A DNA stretch of 8,199 bases from Cyclobacteriaceae bacterium (GTDB lineage: Bacteria; Bacteroidota; Bacteroidia; Cytophagales; Cyclobacteriaceae): positions 1-8,199 of the forward strand of contig JALOMN010000054.1 of NCBI GenBank assembly GCA_025455445.1, given 5' to 3'. Numbering within the stretch: position 1 is the stretch's first letter; every line of letters begins with the position of its first letter. The position numbers and the translations under genes were made by a program. The notes beneath the pieces were generated by a model. That model saw nothing but the letters and a program-made list of their open reading frames with translations. It did not search any database and was not told where the DNA came from. This document shows positions 1-6,577 of the stretch, piece by piece.

Positions 1-114
1 CTGAACATTTCGGAGAACACCGTGAAGTCAAGAATGTATTATGGGTTAGATGGACTGAAGAAGATTTTGGAGAGCAGGAATATTACAAAAGAAACCATAG
101 GTTATGAATTATAA
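1..114 (+). CDS. ECF-type RNA polymerase sigma factor, C-terminal end (partial)
   Basis: The window opens inside a reading frame that runs to a TAA at 112-114 and gives 37 residues. The segment ISENTVKSRMYYGLDGLKKIL-like (21 residues from position 4, key residues N6, T7, V8, K9, S10, R11) matches the recognition helix of sigma region 4 in ECF sigma factors, where 'xNTVKSRLxRaxxxL' is the usual form. Region 4 binds the -35 promoter element. The tail after it (about 15 residues) is short, as expected for an ECF factor. The stop lies 11 bases inside the next gene, a putative membrane anti-sigma factor, which is the normal sigma/anti-sigma order and suggests translational coupling. The specific ECF group cannot be told from this fragment, and the rest of the gene lies upstream of the window. 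Confidence 0.85.
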   Translation: MNISENTVKSRMYYGLDGLKKILESRNITKETIGYEL

Positions 115-958
115 ACCAGACGAAGGCACACTGATCGCTTACCTGTATGGTGAGCTCGATGCCGCAGAAACAGAAAAAGTAATTCAGTATCTGAATCAAC
201 ATCCCGATGAGTTGCAGAAACTTGAACAGATGATGGATACCCGGAAATTACTCAAGGGCATTCAGGATAAAGAAGTAATTGCCCCTTCGATTGTGAGTGA
301 TTTGTCGGCTCCTCAAATTTCATTCTGGCATACAGGAATGTTTAAAACATGGATGAGCATAGCTGCTTCCTTTATTTTGATTTTAGTGGCTGCGAGATTA
401 ATCGGACCCGAGATTACTTATTCTGAAGGAGAATTGCGAATCAGTTTTAATCAATCCAAACCAGAACAGGAGGTAGCGCTAAAGCAAAATGAAATTCTGA
501 CACCGGTTCAGGTACAGGAAATGATTAATCAATCATTGATACAAAATAATAATGCGGTGCAAGCCAGCTGGAATGAAAATCAGCAAAAACTGGAGCAATC
601 CATTCAGGGGAACTTAGCTGCCAATACCGCTCGCATAGATGATCTGATGAAAACCACTTCACAGGCTTCACAGGATCAGGTAAGAAGATTTGTGGCCGGG
701 TTACAGGAGGAAAATCTGAAAACCATGAAAGACTACCTGCAACTTTCTGCTAAAGATCAGAATGCCTATGTGGAAGCGCTGCTCGTTGATTTTTCAAAAT
801 ATCTTCAAGAACAACGCAAACAGGATTTTCAGTTGTTTCAAACACGCATGGCCAATATTGAGAAAAATACAGATCAGTTTAAACAAGAGACAGAGCAAAT
901 ACTTGCGGGTATTATTACAAATCCAGAAGCAAGCATTAAAAAAGTAAGTAATTATTAA
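104..958 (+). CDS. Membrane-spanning anti-sigma factor with long periplasmic helical domain
   Basis: This 284-residue protein is probably the anti-sigma factor for the overlapping upstream ECF sigma factor. Residues 1-50 (EGTLIAYLYGELDAAETEKV, then 'HPDELQKLEQM') resemble the helical N-terminal domain of zf-HC2/ZAS-type anti-sigma factors that clamps the sigma factor in the cytoplasm. The zinc-binding HxxxCxxC motif is missing, and the whole protein has no cysteine, so it would be a zinc-free variant. One transmembrane helix is seen at about residues 81-100 (KTWMSIAASFILILVAARLI). Residues about 125-268 are rich in Q, N, E and K with heptad-like spacing and probably form long helices or a coiled coil in the periplasm, a possible sensor part. 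The ATG at 104 overlaps the sigma gene by 11 bases. A related possibility is a membrane protein with only a structural role, but the context favours anti-sigma. Confidence 0.75.
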   Translation: MNYKPDEGTLIAYLYGELDAAETEKVIQYLNQHPDELQKLEQMMDTRKLLKGIQDKEVIAPSIVSDLSAPQISFWHTGMFKTWMSIAASFILILVAARLIGPEITYSEGELRISFNQSKPEQEVALKQNEILTPVQVQEMINQSLIQNNNAVQASWNENQQKLEQSIQGNLAANTARIDDLMKTTSQASQDQVRRFVAGLQEENLKTMKDYLQLSAKDQNAYVEALLVDFSKYLQEQRKQDFQLFQTRMANIEKNTDQFKQETEQILAGIITNPEASIKKVSNY

Positions 959-968
959 TAATCAAATT

Positions 969-2186
969 ATGAAAAGTGCAGTAAGATTTTGTGTATTGAT
1001 AGGTGCAATGATAGTTTCTTTAGCACCGGTGATGGGGCAGAAGAAGATTGATCAGGACAGAATGCTTCGCGATATTGAAGTCACAGAAAATATCCTGAGT
1101 ACATTAATTAAACAACAACTCGATAAGCGTTCTTTCTTTCCTATGGAAGTGGCGGGTGAGTATCGCGAAGGGTTAGGCGTTACCTACCGGCTGCCCGCTG
1201 AAATTAATGGCCCCATGATTTGGAGCCTCGGGGGACAAATGGAAGAGATTAGAATGATGGATGGCAAGAATTATGTGTTTTCTTTTGACGAGCAGGATAA
1301 TCTGGACAGGGCAATCGATGAAGAAATGAGAGCCAGAGACAGAGCTTTGAGAACTACTTCAAGAAGTGGTAATAATTCCTACTCACGAAAACTCAATGCT
1401 GATAGCCTGCGCACCGTTACGTCTGATAAAGTGATTGAAGCGTGTAAAACTTTTATTACCGATTATGGTGATCTGATCACACAACTTCAGGCCAGCGAGA
1501 AGATAGTAATCACCAATCGTGGAGAAGGAAACCGCAATTGGTATGGAGCGTTCGCAAACTCTATAAAACCAAGTATTATTTCGGTAGAGGCCAGGAAGTC
1601 AGACATCACAGAGTATAAGCAAGGTAAGATATCACGCGATGCATTTGTAAAACGAATGAATGTTGTGAATAGTGTATTGGAGGATGAACTGCAACCCGAT
1701 TTGGAATTAATCACCAGTATTTTCAATCGGCTGTATCGTGCTGATTTATCTAAAACATTTTTTACTGAAGAAAATCTGTATTATGAGAGAATGAAAGATT
1801 ATGGTGTGATTTATCACATGCAGGTTTATTCAAGTAATGTAAACTCAGGATTTATGCGGACAGATGCGATGATTTATTCCATGCCTACTTTAGGACTTGA
1901 AGGTTTAACGCAAGCTGAGCGTGATAAAAAGGTAATCGAGATGTATCCTAAGTTTGAAAAGGACATCAAGGATGATATGTTAGAATATGGCCGCACAATA
2001 AAATCCTTAAAGCCTGATGAGTTTTTGATCTTTGATATCAGGATTAGTAAGTGTGTGAATTGTGGAATACCTGCTTCGTTAGAGTTATCGATTAAGGCAG
2101 ATATATTAAAGCAATACGAAAGTGGGAAATTGACTAAAGAACAAGCCTTAGGCAAGATGTCTGTTAAAAAGGGGCCCAATCAATAA
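969..2186 (+). CDS. Exported protein of unknown function with two SHOCT-like segments
   Basis: I do not recognise the family of this 405-residue protein. Residues 1-23 form a signal peptide (MKSAVRF, a hydrophobic core, then PVMG before Q24); there is no lipobox, so a soluble periplasmic or secreted protein is expected. The rest is mostly helical and highly charged, with no further membrane span. Two segments resemble each other and the short SHOCT motif: residues 213-230 (ITEYKQGKISRDAFVKRM) and 380-397 (LKQYESGKLTKEQALGKM), sharing Y-x-x-G-K-[IL]-[ST]-[RK]-[DE] and a closing M. A CVNC pair lies at 362-365 and a lone cysteine at 159. The gene begins 10 bases after the anti-sigma gene and is followed directly by a terminator, so it is the last gene of the sigma operon. 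It may be a sensor partner or an output of that system; this is inference from position only. Confidence 0.8.
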   Translation: MKSAVRFCVLIGAMIVSLAPVMGQKKIDQDRMLRDIEVTENILSTLIKQQLDKRSFFPMEVAGEYREGLGVTYRLPAEINGPMIWSLGGQMEEIRMMDGKNYVFSFDEQDNLDRAIDEEMRARDRALRTTSRSGNNSYSRKLNADSLRTVTSDKVIEACKTFITDYGDLITQLQASEKIVITNRGEGNRNWYGAFANSIKPSIISVEARKSDITEYKQGKISRDAFVKRMNVVNSVLEDELQPDLELITSIFNRLYRADLSKTFFTEENLYYERMKDYGVIYHMQVYSSNVNSGFMRTDAMIYSMPTLGLEGLTQAERDKKVIEMYPKFEKDIKDDMLEYGRTIKSLKPDEFLIFDIRISKCVNCGIPASLELSIKADILKQYESGKLTKEQALGKMSVKKGPNQ

Positions 2187-2200
2187 ACATGTATTAAATG

Positions 2201-2225
2201 AAAAGGGGCAGGTTAGCCCCTTTTT
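2201..2225 (+). terminator. Rho-independent terminator after the sigma operon
   Basis: A perfect 9-bp stem (AAAAGGGGC at 2201-2209 with GCCCCTTTT at 2216-2224) encloses a 6-base loop, AGGTTA. It is followed by a T-rich stretch (TTTTTATTTAAC). It lies 14 bases past the stop of the 405-residue protein gene and separates the regulatory operon from the export cassette. The remaining spacer to the next start (2226-2326) is AT-rich and should hold the promoter of the export cassette, but no convincing Bacteroidota-type promoter match was found in it. Confidence 0.9.
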
Positions 2226-2326
2226 ATTTAACTTTTATTCACCATTTTGTAACCTTATATGTGATTGTGGAGTAGTAACATACTATTAAGCTGCTTTTTC
2301 GGTTATTAATCAATACTAAACTTACT

Positions 2327-3652
2327 ATGCGGAGAAAATTATTTATTGGCGCGGGTGCAATGCTTGCACTCTTGATTGCTTACCTCATTTTTGGCAGAAG
2401 CACAACCAACGAGGCAGCAAACATCATCACCCAGGTAAAGAAAGGTCAGTTTCGGATTGAGATTGAAACCACTGGAGAACTTGAAGCAAAGAACTCTGTA
2501 AAAATTCTGGGGCCTCAGTCACTTCGTAATTTTCAAATCTGGCAGGTCACTATTCAAAACATTATTTCAGAAGGAACCGTAGTGAAGAAAGGCGAATGGG
2601 TGGCAACACTCGATCGTTCTGAGTTTCAGAATAAATTTGCTGCCAAACAAATTGAATTGGATAAGGCTAATTCAAAATTTAATCAGACTCAACTGGATAC
2701 CACCCTTCAGCTTCGCCAGTCACGCGATGAATTAATTAATCTTAAGTATGCGGTGGAAGAAAGCAATATCGTGCTGGAACAATCAAAGTTTGAGCCCCCC
2801 GCTACCATCAAGCAAAATGAAATTAATCTTGAGAAATCAAGACGCGCTTATCAGCAGGCCCTGGAGAATTATAAGATCAAAAAAAATCAGAATATTGAAA
2901 AGATGCGCGAAGTGGATGCAGAGTTGCGAAAAGTAAAATCTGAGTTTAATGATATGCAAACGGTTATGCAGTCTTTCGATGTGCTTGCACCGGAAGATGG
3001 TATGGTGATCTATGAAAAAGGATGGGATGGAAAGCCAATCAAAGCGGGTTCGCAAATTCAGATGTGGGAGCCCACCGTGGCCACGTTGCCTGATCTCACC
3101 ACCATGATGTCTAAAACATATGTAAATGAAGTAGATGTGAGGAAAGTAAAAAAGGGTCAGTTAGTAGAAGTAGGTTTAGATGCTTATCCTGATAAACGCC
3201 TTACCGGGTTAGTAACCAATGTGGCCAATGTGGGTGAGCAACGTCCCAACTCTGATGCGAAAGTATTTGAGGTGATGGTAGAAATCAATGGCACCGATGC
3301 CACGCTTCGTCCTTCCATGACTACCAGTAATAAAATAATTGCCAATGTGATCGAGAATGCCATCTTCCTGCCGCTCGAGTGTTTGCACAGTCAGGCCGAT
3401 TCAATCACCTATGTCTTTAAAAAGGATGGTTTAAATACAATCAAACAAGAAGTGGTGATTGGTGAGACGAATGCCAATGATGCGGTGCTGCTTTCTGGTT
3501 TGAATGAAAGTGACAGGGTTTACTTGTCAGTTCCGGCTGGATTAGAAAATAAGAAAGTAGAATTGTTGCAAGAGATGAACGGAAAGCGCAAAAGGAAGGA
3601 CCAGGCACAAACAATGGAGGTTAAAAATATTTCTGCTAATCAATACAAATAA
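2327..3652 (+). CDS. Periplasmic adaptor (MacA/HlyD-like membrane fusion protein)
   Basis: This 441-residue protein is the adaptor of a tripartite exporter; it would link the inner-membrane permease encoded next to the TolC-type channel encoded after that. An N-terminal membrane anchor is at about residues 4-22 (KLFIGAGAMLALLIAYLIF) with no cleavage or lipobox site. The order of parts fits the family: first lipoyl-like half at about 74-96 (ending SEGTVVKKGEWVATLD), long helical hairpin at about 97-215, second lipoyl half at about 216-245 (FDVLAPEDGMVIY), a beta-barrel region at about 250-335 (TYVNEVDVRKVKKGQLVEV), and a membrane-proximal region at about 340-415. The C-terminal tail is rich in lysine and arginine (NGKRKRKDQ). 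The helical hairpin is long, as in adaptors that meet TolC directly. ATG at 2327 is chosen because the membrane anchor starts there. The MacA-type assignment over an RND adaptor rests on the neighbouring ABC permease. Confidence 0.9.
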   Translation: MRRKLFIGAGAMLALLIAYLIFGRSTTNEAANIITQVKKGQFRIEIETTGELEAKNSVKILGPQSLRNFQIWQVTIQNIISEGTVVKKGEWVATLDRSEFQNKFAAKQIELDKANSKFNQTQLDTTLQLRQSRDELINLKYAVEESNIVLEQSKFEPPATIKQNEINLEKSRRAYQQALENYKIKKNQNIEKMREVDAELRKVKSEFNDMQTVMQSFDVLAPEDGMVIYEKGWDGKPIKAGSQIQMWEPTVATLPDLTTMMSKTYVNEVDVRKVKKGQLVEVGLDAYPDKRLTGLVTNVANVGEQRPNSDAKVFEVMVEINGTDATLRPSMTTSNKIIANVIENAIFLPLECLHSQADSITYVFKKDGLNTIKQEVVIGETNANDAVLLSGLNESDRVYLSVPAGLENKKVELLQEMNGKRKRKDQAQTMEVKNISANQYK

Positions 3653-3655
3653 CCT

Positions 3656-5032
3656 GTGAAGTTCATTTTAAAATTTATTGCTCCACGCGTACTGGCAAAT
3701 CTTTACATCGCTATTAATGCGGTGTTTGCCAACAAGATGCGTTCGTTGCTTACGGCACTCGGTATCATATTTGGAGTGGCTGCAGTTATCGCGATGCTTG
3801 CCATTGGCAATGGTGCCCAACAGGAAATTCTCAACCAGATAAAACTGGTGGGCGTAAATAATATTGTAATCAAACCCATTATCGAGCAGAAGGAGGAGAA
3901 ACTGAACGAACAAGCAGGTGGACAAAAGGACAAGAAAAAATTTTCTCCCGGATTGACCATACGCGACATGAAGGGAATTGTTGAAGTAATACCCGATCTG
4001 GCACGGGTAAGCCCGGAAATAATTTTAAACACCAATGTAATTCGAAATGGCATACGAAGATCAGCCAAGTTGGTAGGTGTAGAGCCATCCTACTTTGATA
4101 TTTACAACTTTCAATTATCGGAGGGACTCATGTTTAATGAAGAGCAACTCAAAATTGGTGCTCCGGTGTGTATAATAGGCTCATCCTTAAAAAGTAAATT
4201 TTTCACCACAGAAGATCCCATCGGCAAGAGCATAAAGGTGGGACCGCATTGGCTCACAATTATTGGAGTCATGCGCGAGCGAATAGTATCAGAGAACAGC
4301 ATAAGCAAATTGGGTATTCGCGATTTTAATATGGATGTATATGCACCTTTGCAAAGTGTGCTTATACGATATGAAAACAGAGACCTCGTCACCACCGAAT
4401 CAATCCGGCTGGCAGCCATGAGAAGCAGAGGGATGGTGTTTTCAAGCGAGAGTGAGGAAAGTGAAGCAGAGAAGAAGAATTACCATCAGTTAGATAGGTT
4501 GGTCATTCAGGTCCATGAGACTGAAAAAATGCAAACCACCGCTGAGATTGTGTCACGCCTGCTCACACGAAGACATTATGAAGTGGTGGATTTTGAAATT
4601 GAAATTCCGGAGTTATTATTAAAACAGCAACAGCGCACCAACGATATTTTTAATTATGTGTTAGGTGCGATTGCAGGTATCTCTTTATTGGTGGGCGGCA
4701 TTGGTATTATGAATATTATGCTGGCTTCAGTATTGGAACGAATTAAAGAAATCGGTTTACGATTATCGATAGGTGCACAGAAGAGTGACATCGTGCAGCA
4801 GTTTTTATTTGAGGCGGTGATGATAAGCGTAAGTGGGGGATTGATAGGAGTGGTGTTAGGGATATCCATGGCTTCAATCGTTTCTGCGGTAGCAGATATT
4901 CCTACTATTGTGAGTTTCTCTTCCATCTTACTTTCATTTGGTGTTGCTGCTACGGTTGGATTAGTTTTTGGAATTGCCCCGGCCCGCAGAGCAGCTACAC
5001 AAGATCCTATAGCCTCATTACGATATGAATAA
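3656..5032 (+). CDS. MacB/FtsX-type ABC transporter permease without ATPase domain
   Basis: This 458-residue inner-membrane protein is the permease half of a MacB-type mechanotransmission ABC exporter. The first helix is at about residues 30-52 with the family signature MRSLLTALGIIFGVAAVIAM followed by IGNGAQ. A large periplasmic (MacB_PCD) domain covers about 55-328. Three further membrane helices lie at about 332-358, 383-408 and 420-442. The FtsX-type cytoplasmic segment ERIKEIGLRLSIGAQKSDI (361-379) between helices 2 and 3 contacts the ATPase in this family. The C-terminus ends with the usual GIAPARRAATQDPIASLRYE. E. coli MacB carries an N-terminal ATPase domain in the same chain; here there is none, and no ATPase gene lies beside it. 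A GTG start is used because an in-frame stop sits two codons upstream and the next ATG (residue 28) would cut into the first helix region. The gap to the adaptor gene is 3 bases. Confidence 0.92.
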   Translation: MKFILKFIAPRVLANLYIAINAVFANKMRSLLTALGIIFGVAAVIAMLAIGNGAQQEILNQIKLVGVNNIVIKPIIEQKEEKLNEQAGGQKDKKKFSPGLTIRDMKGIVEVIPDLARVSPEIILNTNVIRNGIRRSAKLVGVEPSYFDIYNFQLSEGLMFNEEQLKIGAPVCIIGSSLKSKFFTTEDPIGKSIKVGPHWLTIIGVMRERIVSENSISKLGIRDFNMDVYAPLQSVLIRYENRDLVTTESIRLAAMRSRGMVFSSESEESEAEKKNYHQLDRLVIQVHETEKMQTTAEIVSRLLTRRHYEVVDFEIEIPELLLKQQQRTNDIFNYVLGAIAGISLLVGGIGIMNIMLASVLERIKEIGLRLSIGAQKSDIVQQFLFEAVMISVSGGLIGVVLGISMASIVSAVADIPTIVSFSSILLSFGVAATVGLVFGIAPARRAATQDPIASLRYE

Positions 5033-6476
5033 AAAAATAATTCTTGCAGCATTCATACTGTTTTGTATGATGAATGCCCACGCTCAAAATGTATTTTCTA
5101 TCGAAGAAATCATTGCCCGTGCAAAAGAGCAGTCTATATTTTCGAAACAGGCCGAAACGCAACGCGAAACGAGCTACTGGCAGTATCGTTCGTTTCGAAC
5201 CAATTACAACCCGCAGTTGCGTATGAATGGTAATCTGCCTTCGTACACAAATTACGTTACACCGGTGCGTCAGCCCGATGGTTCATTGCTCTATCTTCCG
5301 GTAAATCAGATTAACCCTAATCTGAACTTAGGATTACAACAACCAATTGCACCCACCGGAGGCACCATTTCGGCCAATACTGCGTATAATTTTTTTAATG
5401 ATTACCCCAGTAACGAAAGGCAATGGGGTGGCACTATCTTTAATGTGCAACTCACTCAGCCTGTGTTTGCATACAATCCACTGAAGTGGGATAAAAAAAT
5501 TCGGCCGGTAGTGTTTGAGGAGTCTAAACGTACCTTTGTGGAAATGCAGGAAGCAATTTCCCGCGATGCAGTGAGTTTGTTTTTTGATGTACTACGCCAG
5601 CAGGTGAATGAGCAGGTGGCGCGATTTAATCTGGCTAATAACGATACGATTTATAAAATAGAACAAGGCCGGTATAACATTGGAAGCACTTCACTTGATA
5701 AACTATTGCAAGTTGAGTTACAATTACTTCGTTCACGCCAGGAAGTAGCCCAGGCCCAGCTTGAACTGGAAACAGCGCGACTTCAATTGCGCTCATACAT
5801 CGGGTTAAAGGATGGTGATGATTTTTCATTAACCCTGCCCGAAAATATTCCGGATTTTGCATTGGATGTACAGGATGCATTGAGTTATGCCAAGTTGAAC
5901 CGGGCTGATTACATCGCTTTTGAGCGCAGACGATTAGAGGCGGAAAGTGAGGTGGCACAGGCAAAAGGTCAGCGATACCAAACCACGTTTACAGCATCGT
6001 ATGGTTTAAATAATGTAGGGAATGTAGTTTCTGATTTATATGATAATCCATCTAAGCAGCAGATTGCAAACATCTCATTCAATGTTCCTCTTGTAGATTG
6101 GGGGCGAAGAAGAGCGATGATGGAAACCGCACTTGCCAACAAGAAACTTCGCGATTACGAAATAGAACAGAGTCGCATTATTTTCGAACAGGAGATAATT
6201 ACCAAAGTGCGACAATTTGAAATGATGCGTTTGCAAATAGAGATTACCCGCAAGTCGGACCAGGTGGCACAAGAGCGATATAATGTGGCACAGAACCGTT
6301 ACCTGATTGGTAAAATTGATATCACCAACCTCAACATTGCGCTTACAGAGAAAGATCAGGCCAAAAGAGCTTATCTTGATGCGTTGAAGTCTTTCTGGAC
6401 AGCTTATTATGATTTGAGAAGATTAACGCTCTATGATTTCGCTTCAAAAAAACTCTTGTATGTGCCAGAGGAATGA
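5025..6476 (+). CDS. TolC-family outer-membrane efflux channel
   Basis: This 483-residue protein is the outer-membrane channel of the tripartite system. A signal peptide covers residues 1-20 (hydrophobic core IILAAFILF, cleavage expected after AHA before Q21). The internal twofold repeat typical of TolC/OEP proteins is visible: a first repeat with QGRYNIGSTSLDKLLQVELQ (214-233) and a second with NRYLIGKIDITNLNIALTEK (424-443), each leading into a long helix (LLRSRQEVAQAQLELETARL; AKRAYLDALKSFWTAYYDLR). Strand-like segments at about 136-150 (TIFNVQLTQPVFAY) and 347-360 (ANISFNVPLVDWGR) fit the outer-membrane barrel strands. The length is normal for the family. The start codon overlaps the last 8 bases of the permease gene (ATGAATAA), so translation is probably coupled. 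Substrate cannot be read from the sequence. Confidence 0.93.
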   Translation: MNKKIILAAFILFCMMNAHAQNVFSIEEIIARAKEQSIFSKQAETQRETSYWQYRSFRTNYNPQLRMNGNLPSYTNYVTPVRQPDGSLLYLPVNQINPNLNLGLQQPIAPTGGTISANTAYNFFNDYPSNERQWGGTIFNVQLTQPVFAYNPLKWDKKIRPVVFEESKRTFVEMQEAISRDAVSLFFDVLRQQVNEQVARFNLANNDTIYKIEQGRYNIGSTSLDKLLQVELQLLRSRQEVAQAQLELETARLQLRSYIGLKDGDDFSLTLPENIPDFALDVQDALSYAKLNRADYIAFERRRLEAESEVAQAKGQRYQTTFTASYGLNNVGNVVSDLYDNPSKQQIANISFNVPLVDWGRRRAMMETALANKKLRDYEIEQSRIIFEQEIITKVRQFEMMRLQIEITRKSDQVAQERYNVAQNRYLIGKIDITNLNIALTEKDQAKRAYLDALKSFWTAYYDLRRLTLYDFASKKLLYVPEE

Positions 6477-6520
6477 GTGTAAGTGATCACCTTTATTACT
6501 TCTAAATTGTTTCATTTCTT

Positions 6521-6551
6521 TTTGGATTAACTATCATCTGCGCTAACTTCC
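6521..6551 (+). promoter_or_regulatory. Possible Bacteroidota-type promoter for uxaC
   Basis: A TTTG at 6521-6524 is followed after 19 bases by TAACTTCC at 6544-6551. The Bacteroidota housekeeping consensus is TTTG near -33 and TAnnTTTG near -7 with about 19-21 bases between. The upstream box and spacing fit, but the downstream box matches only TAnnTT, so this is tentative. A start of transcription would fall at about 6557, leaving a leader of about 20 bases before the uxaC ATG. Confidence 0.3.
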
Positions 6552-6577
6552 GTGGTTGATAAATTAATCCCTCTGTT

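Noticed and set aside
2245..2280. Possible promoter for the export cassette (TTTTG at 2245-2249 and TAGTAACA at 2273-2280)
   Set aside because: The spacing is 23 bases and the downstream box lacks the TTTG half of TAnnTTTG, so the match is no better than expected in AT-rich spacer.
2879..2886. Run of eight A bases in the adaptor gene as a possible slippage or frameshift site
   Set aside because: The reading frame continues intact through the helical hairpin into conserved downstream domains, and no alternative frame gives a meaningful product.
3703..4068. Open frame of 121 codons on the minus strand inside the permease gene
   Set aside because: It lies wholly opposite a well-supported gene, has no recognisable domain, and is best explained as a shadow of the plus-strand coding sequence.
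4654..5052. Open frame of 132 codons on the minus strand spanning the permease/TolC junction
   Set aside because: It mirrors the membrane-helix codons of the permease and has no family match; the plus-strand gene is certain here.
6481..6501. Small hairpin after the TolC gene (AAGTGAT pairing with ATTACTT, 7-base loop)
   Set aside because: The stem is weak, contains a G-T pair and has no following T-run, so it is not a convincing terminator.
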